This document shows, in pieces, positions 8,249-17,292 of a DNA stretch of 64,000 nt. Made by a program: the position numbers and the translations under genes. The first letter of the stretch is position 1. Each line of letters starts with the position of its first letter. Source of the DNA: Gammaproteobacteria bacterium (GTDB taxonomy: Bacteria > Pseudomonadota > Gammaproteobacteria > Burkholderiales > Burkholderiaceae_C); assembly GCA_018815325.1 (NCBI GenBank), contig JAHIYE010000020.1, positions 248,001 to 312,000 on the forward strand, read 5' to 3'. The notes under the pieces are model-generated. The model saw only the letters and a list, made by a program, of their open reading frames with translations. It made no database searches and was not told the DNA's origin.

Positions 8249-9067
8249 ATGGTTGTGCAGCTGCTCAGTCGCAAGGGCGCTGCAAGGATTGCCCTGATTC
8301 CGCCTGAGGTGCTGGAAGCGCTCAGCGAGGGCTTGTTGCCCACGGTCAATCTCAATGAATTTCTCGCCCTGGATCTGCCGCGGTTGGCACGCAGGGTGAC
8401 GGCTGATATCGGGCTGACGCCCGAGGCTGAGCGACTGACGGACACGCTGGCCATGCTGGCTGCCTTCAAGCCCGTGAAGCGGCACGAGCATGTGGCGCGT
8501 GCGCTCTATGACATGACTGCCGTGCGCCCAGACCGTGATGTCATCGCACACCGCCTGGCCACGCATGCCAGCGATGTGGCCCGTTGCTGGGCCGCTCAAT
8601 GGGTGCTGTTCTCAGACCTTGCCTTGGCGGACAAGCTGCAGTCGCTGCGCCGTTTTGCGGCGGACCCGCATTTTGGCGTGCGCGAGATGGCCTGGATGGC
8701 CGTGCGCGCTGAGGTGGCGGTTTCACTGAACGAAGCGTTGGAACTGCTTGCCCCCTGGGTACTTGATGCCGATGAGAACATTCGGCGCTTTGCCAGTGAA
8801 CTCACGCGTCCTCGCGGCGTGTGGTGCGCCCAGATCGAAGCCCTCAAGGCCGAGCCCTGGCAGGCGCTGCCACTGCTGGAGCCCTTGCGGGCCGATGCCA
8901 GCCGCTACGTGCAGAATTCGGTGGCGAACTGGCTCAATGACGCGAGCAAGACGCAGCCCGCCTGGGTGGAGGCGGTTTGTCAGCGCTGGCTGCATGAATC
9001 GCCAGCCCCGCAGACCGCCTATATCGTCAAACGGGCGCGGCGCTCGCTGGCACTTATTCGGCCTTGA
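8249..9067 (+). CDS. AlkD-like DNA alkylation repair protein (HEAT-repeat)
   Basis: 272 residues made of helical repeats without membrane or signal segments. The alternation of Trp/Arg-rich helices (HASDVARCWAAQWVLF, FGVREMAWMAVRAEV, DENIRRFASELTRPRGVW, ASRYVQNSVANWLNDASK) matches AlkD, the HEAT-like glycosylase that removes cationic alkylated bases. The conserved pocket residues W, D and R of AlkD appear to be represented (EMAWM, ASELTRPRGVW). The gene begins two bases after the SCO stop, so it is co-transcribed with the oxidase genes. Its 3' end overlaps the convergent receptor gene by 14 bases. Confidence 0.75.
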   Translation: MVVQLLSRKGAARIALIPPEVLEALSEGLLPTVNLNEFLALDLPRLARRVTADIGLTPEAERLTDTLAMLAAFKPVKRHEHVARALYDMTAVRPDRDVIAHRLATHASDVARCWAAQWVLFSDLALADKLQSLRRFAADPHFGVREMAWMAVRAEVAVSLNEALELLAPWVLDADENIRRFASELTRPRGVWCAQIEALKAEPWQALPLLEPLRADASRYVQNSVANWLNDASKTQPAWVEAVCQRWLHESPAPQTAYIVKRARRSLALIRP

Positions 9068-10043
9068 TGCCCTGCGTGGCAATGACCTTGCCCAACATGG
9101 CGGTGTCGGCCTTGATGCGCTTGGCCAGACCTTCCGAGGTGGTTCCCGTGACCTGCCAGCCCTGTTGGTAGAGCTTTTGCCGAACCTCGGGTGAGCGGGC
9201 GATCTCGCTGAACAGGGCCGAGAGCTTGTCCACGATCGGCTTGGGCATGGAGGCGGGAGCGGCGGCGGCGTTCCAGATCTCCAACTCGAAATTCTTCACA
9301 CCGGCTTCTGACAGGCTGGGGACGTCGGGTACCAGCGAACTGCGGCCGGCGGAGGTGGCGCCAATGATCTTGATCTTGCCGGCACGCGCCTGGGCTGTGG
9401 CCAAGGCTGGCGGCAGCATGGACAGATGAATCTGGCCGCCGATCATGGCGGTGACCACCGCCGGATAGCCCTGGTAGGGCACATGGACCGCTTCCAGCTG
9501 GGCCTTGGACTTGAGCAACTCCATGCCGATATGGCCAATCGTGCCCACGCCGGGCGAGCCGTAGCTCCAGGTGTTGCCTGCCTTGCGGGCAGCGACCAGA
9601 AATTCCGCAGCGTTGTTCCCGGGGGCTGACGCGGGGGCCGCCAGTACGAGAGGCGCCACACCGATCAGACTGATCGGTGCCAGGTCCTTGGCGGGGTCAA
9701 ACGGGGTTTTGGAGTTGAGCAGGCGGGCAATCGTCAGGTTGCCGTTGATCATGATGCCGATGGTGTGCTGGTCAGTCGCCTTGGCCACGATGTCGGCTGC
9801 AATGTTGCCGCCCGCGCCGGGACGGTTTTCGACCACCACAGGCTGACCGAGTGCCTGTGACAGCGGCTCGGCCAGGGTGCGGGCCACGAGGTCTGGCGAG
9901 GTACCGGCCGGAAAGCCCACCATGAGCTTGACCGCCTTGACCGGCCAGGGGGCAGGAGATTTATCGTTTTTTTGGGCATTAGCCCATGTGGGGATTGCGC
10001 TGATAGCTACAAAAAGTGTAGCAAATGCCAGTCGTTGAAACAT
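9054..10043 (-). CDS. Bug/TctC family periplasmic tripartite tricarboxylate receptor
   Basis: 329 residues with a Sec signal peptide (cleavage near TWANA/QK). The mature start PVKAVKLMVGFPAGTSPDLVARTLA, followed by VVENRPGAGGNIAAD, is the hallmark of Bug receptors, which are greatly expanded in Burkholderiales. It captures an unidentified carboxylate-like ligand. No TctA/TctB permease is adjacent, so this is an orphan receptor, as most Bug genes are. The start ATG at 10043 follows an AGGAAGAACC ribosome site. Codons for the signal peptide coincide with a copy of the dispersed 50-bp repeat (9974-10026). Confidence 0.9.
   Translation of the reverse strand: MFQRLAFATLFVAISAIPTWANAQKNDKSPAPWPVKAVKLMVGFPAGTSPDLVARTLAEPLSQALGQPVVVENRPGAGGNIAADIVAKATDQHTIGIMINGNLTIARLLNSKTPFDPAKDLAPISLIGVAPLVLAAPASAPGNNAAEFLVAARKAGNTWSYGSPGVGTIGHIGMELLKSKAQLEAVHVPYQGYPAVVTAMIGGQIHLSMLPPALATAQARAGKIKIIGATSAGRSSLVPDVPSLSEAGVKNFELEIWNAAAAPASMPKPIVDKLSALFSEIARSPEVRQKLYQQGWQVTGTTSEGLAKRIKADTAMLGKVIATQGIKAE
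9974..10026 (-). repeat. Dispersed 50-bp element, copy A (inside receptor signal peptide)
   Basis: On the minus strand: TTTGCTA, 8-9 nt spacer, TAGCT, 19-20 nt, GGGCTA then TGCCC. The spacing between the three conserved blocks is identical to that in the other copies. It encodes the hydrophobic core and cleavage region of the signal peptide. Confidence 0.65.
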
Positions 10044-10093
10044 GGTTCTTCCTAATAAGAGGGGTGACTTGATGTTACACAACGTGACAGCAA

Positions 10094-10120
10094 GAAAAAA
10101 CGCGGCCCAAGGGCCGCGTT
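10094..10120 (-). terminator. Intrinsic terminator of rpoH
   Basis: Strong GC stem CGCGGCCC / GGGCCGCG (10101-10118) with a tract of six A on the plus strand at 10095-10100, i.e. a U run for minus-strand transcripts. It lies 25 bases beyond the rpoH stop. Confidence 0.85.
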
Positions 10121-10144
10121 GTCAGAAGCGTCTTGCTAGCGCGC

Positions 10145-11086
10145 TTAGGCGTACTCAACCAGAGCCGTCTTCATCTTTTTCATGGCGGAGGCCTCAATCT
10201 GGCGAATGCGCTCGGCGCTCACGCCGTACTCGGCAGCCAGCTCATGCAGCGTCATGCCCCCGGAGTTGTCGTCGTTCACATTGAGCCAGCGCTCTTCGAC
10301 GATACGGCGGCTGCGCTCATCGAGCACCTCAAGTGCTGCGGCGATACCGTCGCTGGCCAGCAGATCACGCTGGCGTGACTCGATCATGGCCGACGGCTCA
10401 TCGTTGGCATCCGACAGGTAGGCGATGGGGCCAAAGGCATCCTCGCCATCGTCCGAAGGGCTGGGGTCCAGCATGATGTCGCCGCCGGACAGGCGGGTTT
10501 CCATCTCGATGACCTCTTCACGCTTGACCTTGAGCGTGCTCGCCATCAGGTCGATCTCGCTGTCGCTCAGCGTCTCGCGGTGGGTCCCGGCATCGGCGGC
10601 GGCGGAATCGGCCTTGAAGCCCTGTTTCATGGAGCGCAGGTTGAAGAACAGCTTGCGCTGGGCCTTGGTCGTGGCCATCTTGACCATGCGCCAGTTCTTC
10701 AGGATGTACTCGTGAATCTCGGCCTTGATCCAGTGCATGGCATAGCTCACCAAGCGCACACCATGGTCAGGGTCAAAGCGTTTGACGGCCTTCATCAGGC
10801 CCACATTGCCTTCCTGGATGAGGTCGCCATGGGGCAGGCCGTAACCCAGGTATTGCCGGGAAATGGACACGACAAGACGCAAGTGAGATAGCACTAACTT
10901 TCCTGCAGATTCAAGATCATTATCGTTTTTGAGTTTTCGAGCGAATTCCTGCTCTTCCTCAAGGGTCAGCATGGGCATGCGGTTGACGGCTGAAATATAG
11001 GCGTCAAGATTGCCGAGTGGGGGCACAAGTGCCCAAGGGTTGGCAACCGCCAGTGCGGTACCTGAAGGGCCAGTTTGAATGGTCAT
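10145..11086 (-). CDS. rpoH: Heat-shock sigma factor RpoH (sigma-32)
   Basis: 313 residues. Region 1.2/2 includes NLDAYISAVNRMPMLTLEEEQEFARKL and the core-binding and -10 region SRQYLGYGLPHGDLIQEGNVGLMKAVKRFDP. The RpoH box is seen as VKMATTKAQRKLFFNLRSMKQGF, and the region 4.2 helix-turn-helix as TLHELAAEYGVSAERIRQIEASAMKKM. It directs RNA polymerase to heat-shock promoters. An excellent ribosome site (AAAGGAG) precedes the ATG. Immediately upstream is a perfect CIRCE operator, so rpoH itself should be under HrcA repression. Confidence 0.98.
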   Translation of the reverse strand: MTIQTGPSGTALAVANPWALVPPLGNLDAYISAVNRMPMLTLEEEQEFARKLKNDNDLESAGKLVLSHLRLVVSISRQYLGYGLPHGDLIQEGNVGLMKAVKRFDPDHGVRLVSYAMHWIKAEIHEYILKNWRMVKMATTKAQRKLFFNLRSMKQGFKADSAAADAGTHRETLSDSEIDLMASTLKVKREEVIEMETRLSGGDIMLDPSPSDDGEDAFGPIAYLSDANDEPSAMIESRQRDLLASDGIAAALEVLDERSRRIVEERWLNVNDDNSGGMTLHELAAEYGVSAERIRQIEASAMKKMKTALVEYA

Positions 11087-11116
11087 ACCAGAACTCCTTT
11101 CGTCATAAATCTTATA

Positions 11117-11143
11117 TTAGCACTCTATTGGAGAGAGTGCTAA
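11117..11143. promoter_or_regulatory. CIRCE operator (HrcA binding site) upstream of rpoH
   Basis: Perfect match to the CIRCE consensus TTAGCACTC-N9-GAGTGCTAA: the left arm is 11117-11125, the 9-nt spacer 11126-11134 and the right arm 11135-11143. On the minus strand, possible promoter elements TTAGCA and TAATAT (18-bp spacing) lie within or at the edges of the operator, so HrcA binding would block initiation. The operator ends 30 bases upstream of the rpoH ATG. Confidence 0.95.
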
Positions 11144-11238
11144 GCGAAAAGTTCTATGAAATCCGGGGAAATAGTGGGGGCTGGGCAAATGCAGCTGCCG
11201 GGCGAGCCAGCAGCGTGGCCGTCAGTACGGTCTCAAGG

Positions 11239-12135
11239 TCAGGCTGCGTGCTGGCCGGCTGTATTCAGGGCCTCGAAACCAGCCACCACGTCGAGCAGTT
11301 CGCCCGTGATCATGCCTTGCCGGGCCTGACGGTATTGGAGTCCCAATTCGTCGACGCGTTCCTCCAGGTTCTTCTCTGCGGCCCGCATGGCGGCCAGCCG
11401 GCTGCCATGCTCGCTGGCCAGGGATTCGGCACAGGCGCGGAACAGGGTGACAAAGAAATACTGCCTCAGCAACGAAGAGAACAGCTTCTCGCGATCCATG
11501 GTGAAGGTCGGGAGCACGTGTGAGGGCCAGGGCCGCTCCTCCAGCCGTTTCAGTCGCAGCAGGTTGACTGGCAGCAACTCCAGTCGAGAGGGCTGGTAGC
11601 GGGAGCTGGAGATGTGCCGGTTGTAGAACACCAGCACCTGCCCGACCTGCAACTCGGTGCGCAAAGCGTCCATTTTCAGGAGGATTTGCTGCACGCTGGC
11701 CGTGATGCGGGCAGCCGAGCCGGGTACCAGGAAATCGGCCTGAACATTTTGCCCCGCCTGCTCCAGGCGCGCGGCGACGCGCGCGCCGACGGCCAGTACC
11801 AGCCGCTCCTGCGCGGGTGTGGCGAGCGCCTGGAGGCGTTCAATCACGTAGTCCGCCAGATCCTCATTGAAGCGGCCGCACAGGCCGTGGTCGGAGCCGA
11901 ACACAATCGCCATGAGCGGTTGCCCGCCATGCGCCTTGGCCGGTGGTGGATTCTCCCGGTCACGCAGGGCGACATGCAGTGCGAGTTCCACCGTACGGTA
12001 GTAATCGGTCAGGGCGGTGGCGGCCTGCTCGTACTGGCGAATACTGGCGGCCGAGAGCGATTTCATGGTGCGCACGACCGACTGCAGCTCGTGCAGGCTG
12101 TCCAGGCGCTGGCCAAGTTGCTCAATGGTCGACAT
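11239..12135 (-). CDS. atpG: N-ATPase F1 gamma subunit
   Basis: 298 residues starting [25 protein letters not shown], the gamma N-terminal helix, and ending with the long C-terminal helix ([28 protein letters not shown], then [10 protein letters not shown]). It is the rotary shaft of the ATPase. It is clearly divergent from housekeeping AtpG, as expected for N-type enzymes. The ATG at 12135 overlaps the atpA stop by 14 bases. It is the last gene of the nine-subunit operon; I see no obvious terminator between it and rpoH. Confidence 0.92.
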   Translation of the reverse strand: MSTIEQLGQRLDSLHELQSVVRTMKSLSAASIRQYEQAATALTDYYRTVELALHVALRDRENPPPAKAHGGQPLMAIVFGSDHGLCGRFNEDLADYVIERLQALATPAQERLVLAVGARVAARLEQAGQNVQADFLVPGSAARITASVQQILLKMDALRTELQVGQVLVFYNRHISSSRYQPSRLELLPVNLLRLKRLEERPWPSHVLPTFTMDREKLFSSLLRQYFFVTLFRACAESLASEHGSRLAAMRAAEKNLEERVDELGLQYRQARQGMITGELLDVVAGFEALNTAGQHAA

Positions 12136-13651
12136 GGTGTTCGCCGTCAAAGGCGGCTGCACATTCACGGGCCAACTGGAGCAGCAGATCGGTGTCGGCT
12201 TGAGAGATGGGCTCGTTGTGGTCGAGTTGTTGGCACAGTTCGGGCAGGCGATCCAGGACCTGCTTGCGAATCTGTGCTTCGAGTGTGGCGACCTGATGCA
12301 GTGCCACCGTGTCGAAAAGCCCGGCGTTGAGTGCCTGCAGCACCGCGACCTGCTCGGACACGCGCAGCGGATGGTGCTCAGCCTGCTTGAGGAGCTCGCG
12401 TACGCGCCGGCCCCGCTCGATCGCGGTGCGGGTGGCGTCATCCATGCGGGTGGCAAAACGGGCAAAGGTCTCGAGCTCCTCGAACTGCGAATAGGACAGG
12501 CGCAAATCACCAGCCACGGTGCGCAAGCCCTTGGGCTGGGTCTTGCCGCCGACGCGGGACACCGATTTGCCGACATCAATGGCCGGCAGCATGCCTTTGC
12601 TGAACAATTCGGGCGAGAGGTAAATCTGGCCGTCGGTGATCGAGATCAGGTTGGTTGGAATGTAGGCGGCGATGTTCTGGGCCTGGGTTTCGATGATGGG
12701 CAGCGCGGTGAGCGAGCCGCCGCCCTTGTCGTCGCGCAGGTGAGTGGCACGCTCCAGCAGGCGGGCGTGGAGGTAGAAAATGTCGCCAGGATAAGCTTCG
12801 CGTCCCGGCGGTCTGCGCAGCAGCAGGGACAGCTCACGGTAGGCACGGGCATGGCGCGTGAGGTCGTCATAGACGATTAGCACATCCCGTCCCTGCGCCA
12901 TGAAGTATTCCCCCATCGTCATGGCGGCGTAGGGCGTGATGTACTGCAGGCCCGGCGCATCCTCGCCGGCAGCCACCACGACAATGCTCTGCGCCAGCAT
13001 GCCTTGGCGGCGCAGGTCCTCCACGACACGGGCCACGGCCGTGCCGCGCTGGCCGATGGCGCAGTAGATGCAGATCATGTCGCTGCCGCGCTGGTTGATG
13101 ATGGTGTCCACGGCAACCGCGGTCTTGCCGGTCTGGCGATCTCCCACAATGAGCTCGCGCTGTCCCCGACCGATGGGGATCAGGGTGTCAACCACTTTGA
13201 TACCGGTTTGCAAAGGCACGGTGATCGGTGCGCGATCCATGATGGCCGGGGCCGCCCGTTCTACAGGCCAGCGCTCGGTCGTCAGCAGCGGACCCAGGTC
13301 ATCCAGCGTGCGCCCGGTAGCATCAAGCACGCGACCGAGCAAGCCGGCTCCGACGGGTGTATCCACCAGCCGGCCGGTGAGCCGGACCTCATCGCCTGCG
13401 CCCAGTGCATCGCCAGGGCCCAGCAGCACTACCCCGGCTTCATCGGGTTCCAGGTTGATGGCGATGCCGAGCAGGCCATTGGGAAACGCGACCAGTTCCT
13501 CGGAGCCGAGTCCAGGTAGCCCTTTGACCCGGGCAATGCCATTGTTGACCTGCACCACCGTACCCGTTTCATGCAGGTGCAACTCCGCTTCGCTGCGTTG
13601 CAGCGCGGTGTCATAAGCGGACAGTGCGTCCTCCAGAATCGATTCAAGCAC
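12122..13651 (-). CDS. atpA: N-ATPase F1 alpha subunit
   Basis: 509 residues from a GTG start that overlaps the atpF stop by eight bases; the codons further upstream are out of register with the family. Walker A is [13 protein letters not shown], the alpha-specific arginine finger region is [10 protein letters not shown], and [30 protein letters not shown] is present. Alpha subunits carry the non-catalytic nucleotide sites of the F1 hexamer. The gene order atpF-atpA without an intervening atpH (delta) is typical of the N-ATPase operon. Confidence 0.95.
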   Translation of the reverse strand: MLESILEDALSAYDTALQRSEAELHLHETGTVVQVNNGIARVKGLPGLGSEELVAFPNGLLGIAINLEPDEAGVVLLGPGDALGAGDEVRLTGRLVDTPVGAGLLGRVLDATGRTLDDLGPLLTTERWPVERAAPAIMDRAPITVPLQTGIKVVDTLIPIGRGQRELIVGDRQTGKTAVAVDTIINQRGSDMICIYCAIGQRGTAVARVVEDLRRQGMLAQSIVVVAAGEDAPGLQYITPYAAMTMGEYFMAQGRDVLIVYDDLTRHARAYRELSLLLRRPPGREAYPGDIFYLHARLLERATHLRDDKGGGSLTALPIIETQAQNIAAYIPTNLISITDGQIYLSPELFSKGMLPAIDVGKSVSRVGGKTQPKGLRTVAGDLRLSYSQFEELETFARFATRMDDATRTAIERGRRVRELLKQAEHHPLRVSEQVAVLQALNAGLFDTVALHQVATLEAQIRKQVLDRLPELCQQLDHNEPISQADTDLLLQLARECAAAFDGEHHVDH

Positions 13652-14450
13652 CCGTCTGCTCCGATGGTGCCGCTGATACGGGTGGCGAGACCGTCTGCGC
13701 CAGTAACTGTGAAAGATCCTGCTCAAGAGTGTGCAGGTACTGCTGCAGCGTCCAGCCGAGTTTGCGTCCATCCGTGTTGACCTCAATGCCACACAGCAGT
13801 TCATCGGAACGCACGAACTCGAACGGCGTGTCATGTCCTTCCAGCAGGTGATGCTGGATCGCGCGCTTGATACGCGCACGCGTATCCGGATCAGCCTCGA
13901 AGCTGGTGGTGACGCGGATCACGCTGGCCTTGTGCGCCGTTTTGCGCAGCGACGTCAGCAGTTCATGGTCCATTTCGTCGAGCTGTTTCACAAAGGTGTG
14001 GATGAGCTGCTGCTCCAGTTCGACATCAGCCATGTCGGCCAGCATGCGCCGTGCCGTCTGTGTCAAGGATTGGGCCGCACGCTGCCTGAACATGCGGAGA
14101 AACTCCAGCCGCTCGCGCTCCACTTCCTTGTGCCAGTCGCGCCGACTGGCGTCGGCTTCCTGGCGCGCAGCTTCCAGCAGGGTCTTGCGGTGGGCTTCCA
14201 CCTCTTGCTCGGCACGGCTCAGCATGGCGGCCCGGTCATGTTCAAAGGCCTGGTTCTTTTCCTGAAACGCCTGTGTTTCCTGCAATGCCTGCTGTTCGCG
14301 TTGCGCGGCCTCCTGCAACTGTTGTGCGATGCGCTCCTCGCGCCTGGTCATGGCAGCGACGACAGGCTGGTAGAGAAAGCGCCTCAGCAGGTACACCAGG
14401 ACCAGGAAGTTGACCGCCTGGGCGGCCACGGTGAGCCAGTCGATCTGCAT
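13644..14450 (-). CDS. atpF: N-ATPase b subunit (long form, replaces b plus delta)
   Basis: 268 residues, well above the roughly 156 of ordinary F-type b subunits. An N-terminal membrane anchor ([22 protein letters not shown]) is followed by a long charged, Gln/Glu/Arg-rich coiled coil (about residues 30-130), then a C-terminal domain containing [18 protein letters not shown] that resembles part of delta. N-type enzymes lack a separate delta gene, and this extended b is thought to supply the stator contact. It starts three bases after atpE. Confidence 0.92.
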   Translation of the reverse strand: MQIDWLTVAAQAVNFLVLVYLLRRFLYQPVVAAMTRREERIAQQLQEAAQREQQALQETQAFQEKNQAFEHDRAAMLSRAEQEVEAHRKTLLEAARQEADASRRDWHKEVERERLEFLRMFRQRAAQSLTQTARRMLADMADVELEQQLIHTFVKQLDEMDHELLTSLRKTAHKASVIRVTTSFEADPDTRARIKRAIQHHLLEGHDTPFEFVRSDELLCGIEVNTDGRKLGWTLQQYLHTLEQDLSQLLAQTVSPPVSAAPSEQTGA

Positions 14451-14453
14451 GGC

Positions 14454-14732
14454 TCAGCGTCCTGCCTGGGCGATCACATGATCCCAGAAGGGATTGGCAA
14501 AGATCAGGATCATGGCCACGACAAAGCAATAAATGGCGGTGGACTCGATCATGGCCAGTCCGACGAACAGCGTGCGCGAAATGGTGGCGGCCTCGTCGGG
14601 TTGCTGGGCAATGGCCGACAGGGCCTGCGCTACTGCCCGGGCTTCGCCTAATGACGGGCCAATTGAGCCAATGGCGATGGTCAGGCCTGCCGTGATGATG
14701 GATACCATGCCGATAAGGGAAGCGCTGTCCAT
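14454..14732 (-). CDS. atpE: N-ATPase c subunit (rotor ring)
   Basis: 92 residues, two helices. The second helix contains the ion-binding carboxylate Glu63 in MIESTAIY, with Ser64, Thr65 and Tyr68 in the positions that ligate Na+ in Ilyobacter-type rings. The first helix has GPSLGEARAVAQ, giving a second carboxylate (Glu30) where Ilyobacter has Gln32. This EST..Y plus second-Glu pattern is typical of N-ATPases. The Na+ ligands argue for Na+. From memory, work on the Burkholderia N-type ring argued for H+, so ion specificity is open. Confidence 0.93.
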   Translation of the reverse strand: MDSASLIGMVSIITAGLTIAIGSIGPSLGEARAVAQALSAIAQQPDEAATISRTLFVGLAMIESTAIYCFVVAMILIFANPFWDHVIAQAGR

Positions 14733-14744
14733 GAAGTTCTCCTG

Positions 14745-15458
14745 CTAGGGTTCAGTGTTGGGGGAGGGTTTGCTGTCCCTGTCTGCATCAGGCTCCTGGC
14801 TCGAAGTGGCAGAGGCGATGTACACCATGGCCAGGACGGCAAATATGTAGGCCTGGATCATGCCGGTCAGCAGTCCCAGCAGTTTCATCAGCACCGGGAC
14901 GAAAAAGGGCACGAAGCTCAGCAGAATGGCCACGATCACGGTGCCGCTCATGATGTTGCCATACAGGCGAACGGCCAGTGCAATGGTGCGGGAAAGCTCG
15001 CCGATGATGTTGAAGGGCAACATCAGGATGGTGGGCCGAAGATAACGCCGGAAATAAGTGGCAAACCCCTGCTGGGCGATGCCGAAGAGCGGTACCGCCA
15101 CGAACACGCTCAGGGCCAGTGCCGTGGCGGTGGACAGCGAGCCCGTGGGCGGAGTGTAGCCGGGCACGATGGCCAGCAGGTTGCAGGTGGCCACAAACAG
15201 AAACAGGGTGCCGACGAAGGGCAGATAGGGCCCCGGGTCCTGCCGGCTGACTTCACGGATCTGGTCGCGCATGCCGGTGACGATGACTTCCAGCAGGTTT
15301 TGCCAGCGTGTCATTCGGGTATCGTCCGTCAGATGGCGCGTGATGAGCCAGGCGCCCAGCGTGAGCAAGGTCATCACGAGCCAGGTCCAGGCTATCGTGG
15401 CGTTGACCACCATCGGTCCCCAGTGCCACAGTACGATGCTGTCGGGTGAAATGTTCAT
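14745..15458 (-). CDS. atpB: N-ATPase a subunit
   Basis: 237 residues beginning MNISPDSIVLWHWGPMVVNATI, with five or six helices. The essential stator arginine is in the SRTIALAVRLYGNIMSG block, and the C-terminal MKLLGLLTGMIQAYIFAVLAMVYIASA helix is family-typical. It forms the ion half-channels against the c ring. Upstream in-frame codons belong to the atpR overlap and are not part of this protein. The start overlaps the atpR stop by four bases (ATGA). Confidence 0.94.
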   Translation of the reverse strand: MNISPDSIVLWHWGPMVVNATIAWTWLVMTLLTLGAWLITRHLTDDTRMTRWQNLLEVIVTGMRDQIREVSRQDPGPYLPFVGTLFLFVATCNLLAIVPGYTPPTGSLSTATALALSVFVAVPLFGIAQQGFATYFRRYLRPTILMLPFNIIGELSRTIALAVRLYGNIMSGTVIVAILLSFVPFFVPVLMKLLGLLTGMIQAYIFAVLAMVYIASATSSQEPDADRDSKPSPNTEP

Positions 15459-15763
15459 TTGCCCCCCCGTTTTGTGGCTGCAGCTTGCAGGGGGTTGAGC
15501 TGCCCGAGCCAGCGAGTCAGGAGGAGCCGAACCAGGAGGATGCCGGCCAGTGCAGCGACGAAGCGCCGCCAATCCGCGCCGCCGACCCAGTAGAGACCGG
15601 CCAGCAACAGTCCCAGCCGCAATATCAGGCTGAGCAGCATCCACAAGGGTGCCCAGCGCAGCGCAGGCAGCAGCATGACTGTCTTCCAGAGCCCGGCAAA
15701 GTACAGCAAGCCCAGCACGACGCCGAAGCTAAAGGCGATGGCGAGTGGCCACAACTCATGCAT
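15455..15763 (-). CDS. atpR: N-ATPase accessory membrane protein AtpR
   Basis: 102 residues with three helices; the C-terminal part is RFVAALAGILLVRLLLTRWLG. Two membrane arginines (LILRLGLLLAG and LVRLLL) fit AtpR, an N-ATPase-specific protein encoded before atpB. Its role is not firmly known; a part in c-ring assembly or charge balance has been proposed. It overlaps the upstream antiporter gene by eight bases. Confidence 0.88.
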   Translation of the reverse strand: MHELWPLAIAFSFGVVLGLLYFAGLWKTVMLLPALRWAPLWMLLSLILRLGLLLAGLYWVGGADWRRFVAALAGILLVRLLLTRWLGQLNPLQAAATKRGGK

Positions 15764-16988
15764 GCTTTGCCCCTTTCTTTTGCGGCCAGCGTTTCAACAA
15801 CGGATGCAGGGCCAGCGGTGAAGCCAGGCAGGTCACTGCGGTGACCAGCACCATGCCCGCATAAATGTTGTCAGGTACCACGGCCCGGCCGAACTGTTGC
15901 CCCTGGTGCATGATGACCATGGCGATTTCGGCGCGCGGGATCATGCTGGCACCGATCAGCAAGGCGCCGCTACTGCCCAGTGTGAACCACGATGTCAAGC
16001 CGGCGCCGACAAATTTGCCGAGCACGCCGGCTGCCACGAGTGCGCTGCCAACCCAAACCGCCTGGGTCAGCGAGCCGGGGGCCACATGCAGGCCGATGCT
16101 GATGAAAAAGAAGGGCGTGAAGAAGGCGTACATGTCTTCAAACGATTTTTCGGTCTTGACCGCTTCCGGATCCCGGCTGAATACCAGGCCGGCAAACAGC
16201 GCGCCAATCGCCAGCGACAGGCCCAGCCATTCGGCAAAGGCTGCGATGAGAAAACCGATCGCCACCACGATCAGCATGCGTTGCGGTGGCTGCCGGATGC
16301 CTGCTGCCCAACGACTCAACTGGGGTTCGGCATAGCGTGAGAACACGACGCAAAAGACAATGAACAGGCTGAACTTCAGCAGGAACAGGCCAGCTGCGTT
16401 CCCCACGGCGTTCCAGACATGGCCGTTACCTGTGAGCAGTACGGGAGTGATGGCGAACAGCAGCGCCATCAGTGCCACGGCCGAGATGTCGTCGAGCTCG
16501 GCCACGTCGAGCAGCAGCTGGCCATTGGGCGAGTCCAGTGCACGTGCTTCTTCCCAGGTAGCGAGTGACACGCCGACACTGGTCGCCGTGAGGGCCGTTG
16601 CAACAAACAGAGACGGGATCAGCGCCACATCCAGCAGGAAGTACGTTGTGACAAAACCCACGACACCACTGACCAGCACGTCGCCTGTCCATACCGGGAG
16701 AGCCTGGGGCAATTTGGCAGCCAGAGCACTGGGATGGCTGTTCAAGCCGACCTTGAACAGCAGGGCGACGATCCCTAGGTCCGCCATGAGGCGGAAGGCC
16801 TGCCACACGATCTCCGTCATGAAGTTCCATTGCACGTCAGCCAGCCGCAGCAAAAAACCAAGCAGCAGATAACCCACCAGCGCAGGGATGCCGAGCCGAT
16901 GAAAATACGCCTTGATCAGGACGGCACATGCCACAGCCCCGCCCAGCAACGCCACCAGCGAGGCATCCAGATTGAGGGTGTCAGTCAT
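15756..16988 (-). CDS. CPA2-type cation:proton antiporter inside the N-ATPase operon
   Basis: 410 residues, 12-13 helices, no TrkA/RCK domain at the C-terminus. The CPA2 core shows GIPALVGYLLLGFLL, LADLGIVALLFKVGL, TALTATSVGVSLATW and the double acidic motif LLLDVAELDDISAVALMA. It exchanges Na+ or K+ for H+ across the inner membrane. It is wedged between atpQ and atpR with overlaps of eight bases on both sides, so it is a true operon member. The ATG at 16988 is preferred over one at 17021 because it gives the same ATG/TGA overlap style as the neighbours. Confidence 0.88.
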   Translation of the reverse strand: MTDTLNLDASLVALLGGAVACAVLIKAYFHRLGIPALVGYLLLGFLLRLADVQWNFMTEIVWQAFRLMADLGIVALLFKVGLNSHPSALAAKLPQALPVWTGDVLVSGVVGFVTTYFLLDVALIPSLFVATALTATSVGVSLATWEEARALDSPNGQLLLDVAELDDISAVALMALLFAITPVLLTGNGHVWNAVGNAAGLFLLKFSLFIVFCVVFSRYAEPQLSRWAAGIRQPPQRMLIVVAIGFLIAAFAEWLGLSLAIGALFAGLVFSRDPEAVKTEKSFEDMYAFFTPFFFISIGLHVAPGSLTQAVWVGSALVAAGVLGKFVGAGLTSWFTLGSSGALLIGASMIPRAEIAMVIMHQGQQFGRAVVPDNIYAGMVLVTAVTCLASPLALHPLLKRWPQKKGAKHA

Positions 16989-17292
16989 GGCGGTTCTCTT
17001 GTTTGACCCAGTGCCAGGCATTGAAACAACCTAGTGCAACGCCGGCGAAGAGCAGCGTCAGTGTCCACGACACCCGGCCAGGAAATTGGTGATCGAGCCA
17101 GACGCCTGCGGCAATGCCGATCACCGTGGGGACGGCCACCGACCAGCCCACCAGTCCGAACATGCCGAGCCAGAACCAGGCACCCTTGCCGGTGCCTTCG
17201 CGTGCCCGCAACTTGCGCATCGCCTTTCGGCCAACCTCCTGCCCGAAACGGTGTTCCGGGTTGTGCGGATCGGTGTGCTTTTTTTCAGCCAT
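16981..17292 (-). CDS. atpQ: N-ATPase accessory membrane protein AtpQ (AtpI-like)
   Basis: 103 residues: a charged N-terminus (MAEKKHTDPHNPEHRFGQEVGRK, with a second basic stretch AMRKLRAREGTGKG) and two helices, ending WHWVKQENRHD. N-ATPase operons carry a small AtpI/Uncharacterised-type protein named AtpQ in this slot between atpC and atpR; it probably assists c-ring assembly. The start overlaps the atpC stop by eight bases. Confidence 0.85.
   Translation of the reverse strand: MAEKKHTDPHNPEHRFGQEVGRKAMRKLRAREGTGKGAWFWLGMFGLVGWSVAVPTVIGIAAGVWLDHQFPGRVSWTLTLLFAGVALGCFNAWHWVKQENRHD

Noticed and set aside
12017-12880. Antisense frame across atpA and atpG
   Set aside because: Lies wholly within clear ATPase genes and shows no motif.
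13652-13879. N-terminal extension of atpA to an upstream start
   Set aside because: The extra 76 residues are the other-frame reading of atpF, and the alpha subunit family starts at the GTG at 13651.
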